Shown one piece after another: positions 63,893 through 64,000 of a stretch of DNA of 64,000 bases (within the stretch, counting starts at the first letter, position 1; every line of letters begins with the position of its first letter). The notes beneath the pieces were generated by a model. It ran no database searches and was not told the origin of the DNA. It worked only from the letters and a program-made list of their open reading frames with translations. The position numbers and the translations under genes were made by a program. The DNA is from Aldrovandia affinis. Lineage: Eukaryota > Chordata > Actinopteri > Notacanthiformes > Halosauridae. The DNA lies in contig JAINUG010000047.1 of assembly GCA_029706075.1 (NCBI GenBank), positions 2,984,675-3,048,674 on the forward strand. The letters are read 5' to 3'.

Positions 63893-64000
63893 TACATTTA
63901 CATTTTAAGCATTTAGCAGACTCTCTTATCCAGAGCGACATACAAGATGTACATTTATACATGGTAGGAACAATCAGTTTGCGCAAGAGATCAGTGCAGT
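63893..64000 (-). mobile_element. L2-type LINE 3' end, copy C (cut by window edge)
   Basis: Tail GTCGCTCTGGATAAGAGAG on minus followed by TCTGCTAAATGCTTAAAATG; the same family as copies A and B, upstream of the BHMT-family gene. Confidence 0.88.

Overview
The window is nuclear DNA of a ray-finned fish. It has spliced vertebrate genes with long introns, many CA/TA/AAT microsatellites, and a fish-type repeat load: tRNA-derived SINEs with an L2-type tail, L2/CR1 LINEs, Tc1, hAT and pogo-like DNA transposons, and a Ty3/Gypsy remnant. The species cannot be fixed from sequence alone. The tail hairpin shared by the SINE and the L2 elements resembles that described for eel UnaSINE1/UnaL2, but that is only a hint.

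Two protein-coding genes are supported, both on the minus strand. (1) JMY, the p53 cofactor and actin nucleator, has its first seven coding exons here. They run from the start codon at 40,046 down to 285, with every splice junction in phase, giving 591 codons. The WH2/actin-nucleating C-terminus lies beyond the left edge. (2) A betaine/S-methylmethionine-homocysteine methyltransferase (BHMT family) is complete in eight exons from 63,535 to 54,681, giving 367 codons plus stop. It keeps the three zinc cysteines but ends like mammalian BHMT2 rather than BHMT. BHMT upstream of JMY in the same direction is the order found on human 5q14, so this is conserved vertebrate synteny.

Layout. 1-40,100: JMY exons 7 to 1, with introns carrying four SINEs, three Tc1 copies or fragments, CR1 LINE pieces, and several hAT elements including one with 150-bp inverted arms. 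40,100-54,400: intergenic, almost wholly transposon. It holds a Tc1 broken by an L2 and by a copied BHMT exon-7/intron-6 segment, a candidate solo LTR interrupted by a pogo-like element, a dead Ty3/Gypsy gag-pol, and a second pogo-like copy in inverted orientation carrying nested Tc1 elements. 54,400-63,700: the BHMT-family gene, with L2, MITE, SINE and nested hAT insertions in its introns. 63,890-64,000: the start of another L2 tail.

The two genes do not form an operon or a shared pathway; their linkage is positional. I found no CRISPR array, rRNA, canonical tRNA or new multi-gene system. The most interesting signals are the templated copy of a BHMT exon inside a Tc1, the BHMT2-like ending with a Tyr-to-Phe change beside the zinc site, a TG-repeat replacing the usual pyrimidine tract at a JMY splice acceptor, and a SINE/LINE tail hairpin that shows a compensatory base change.
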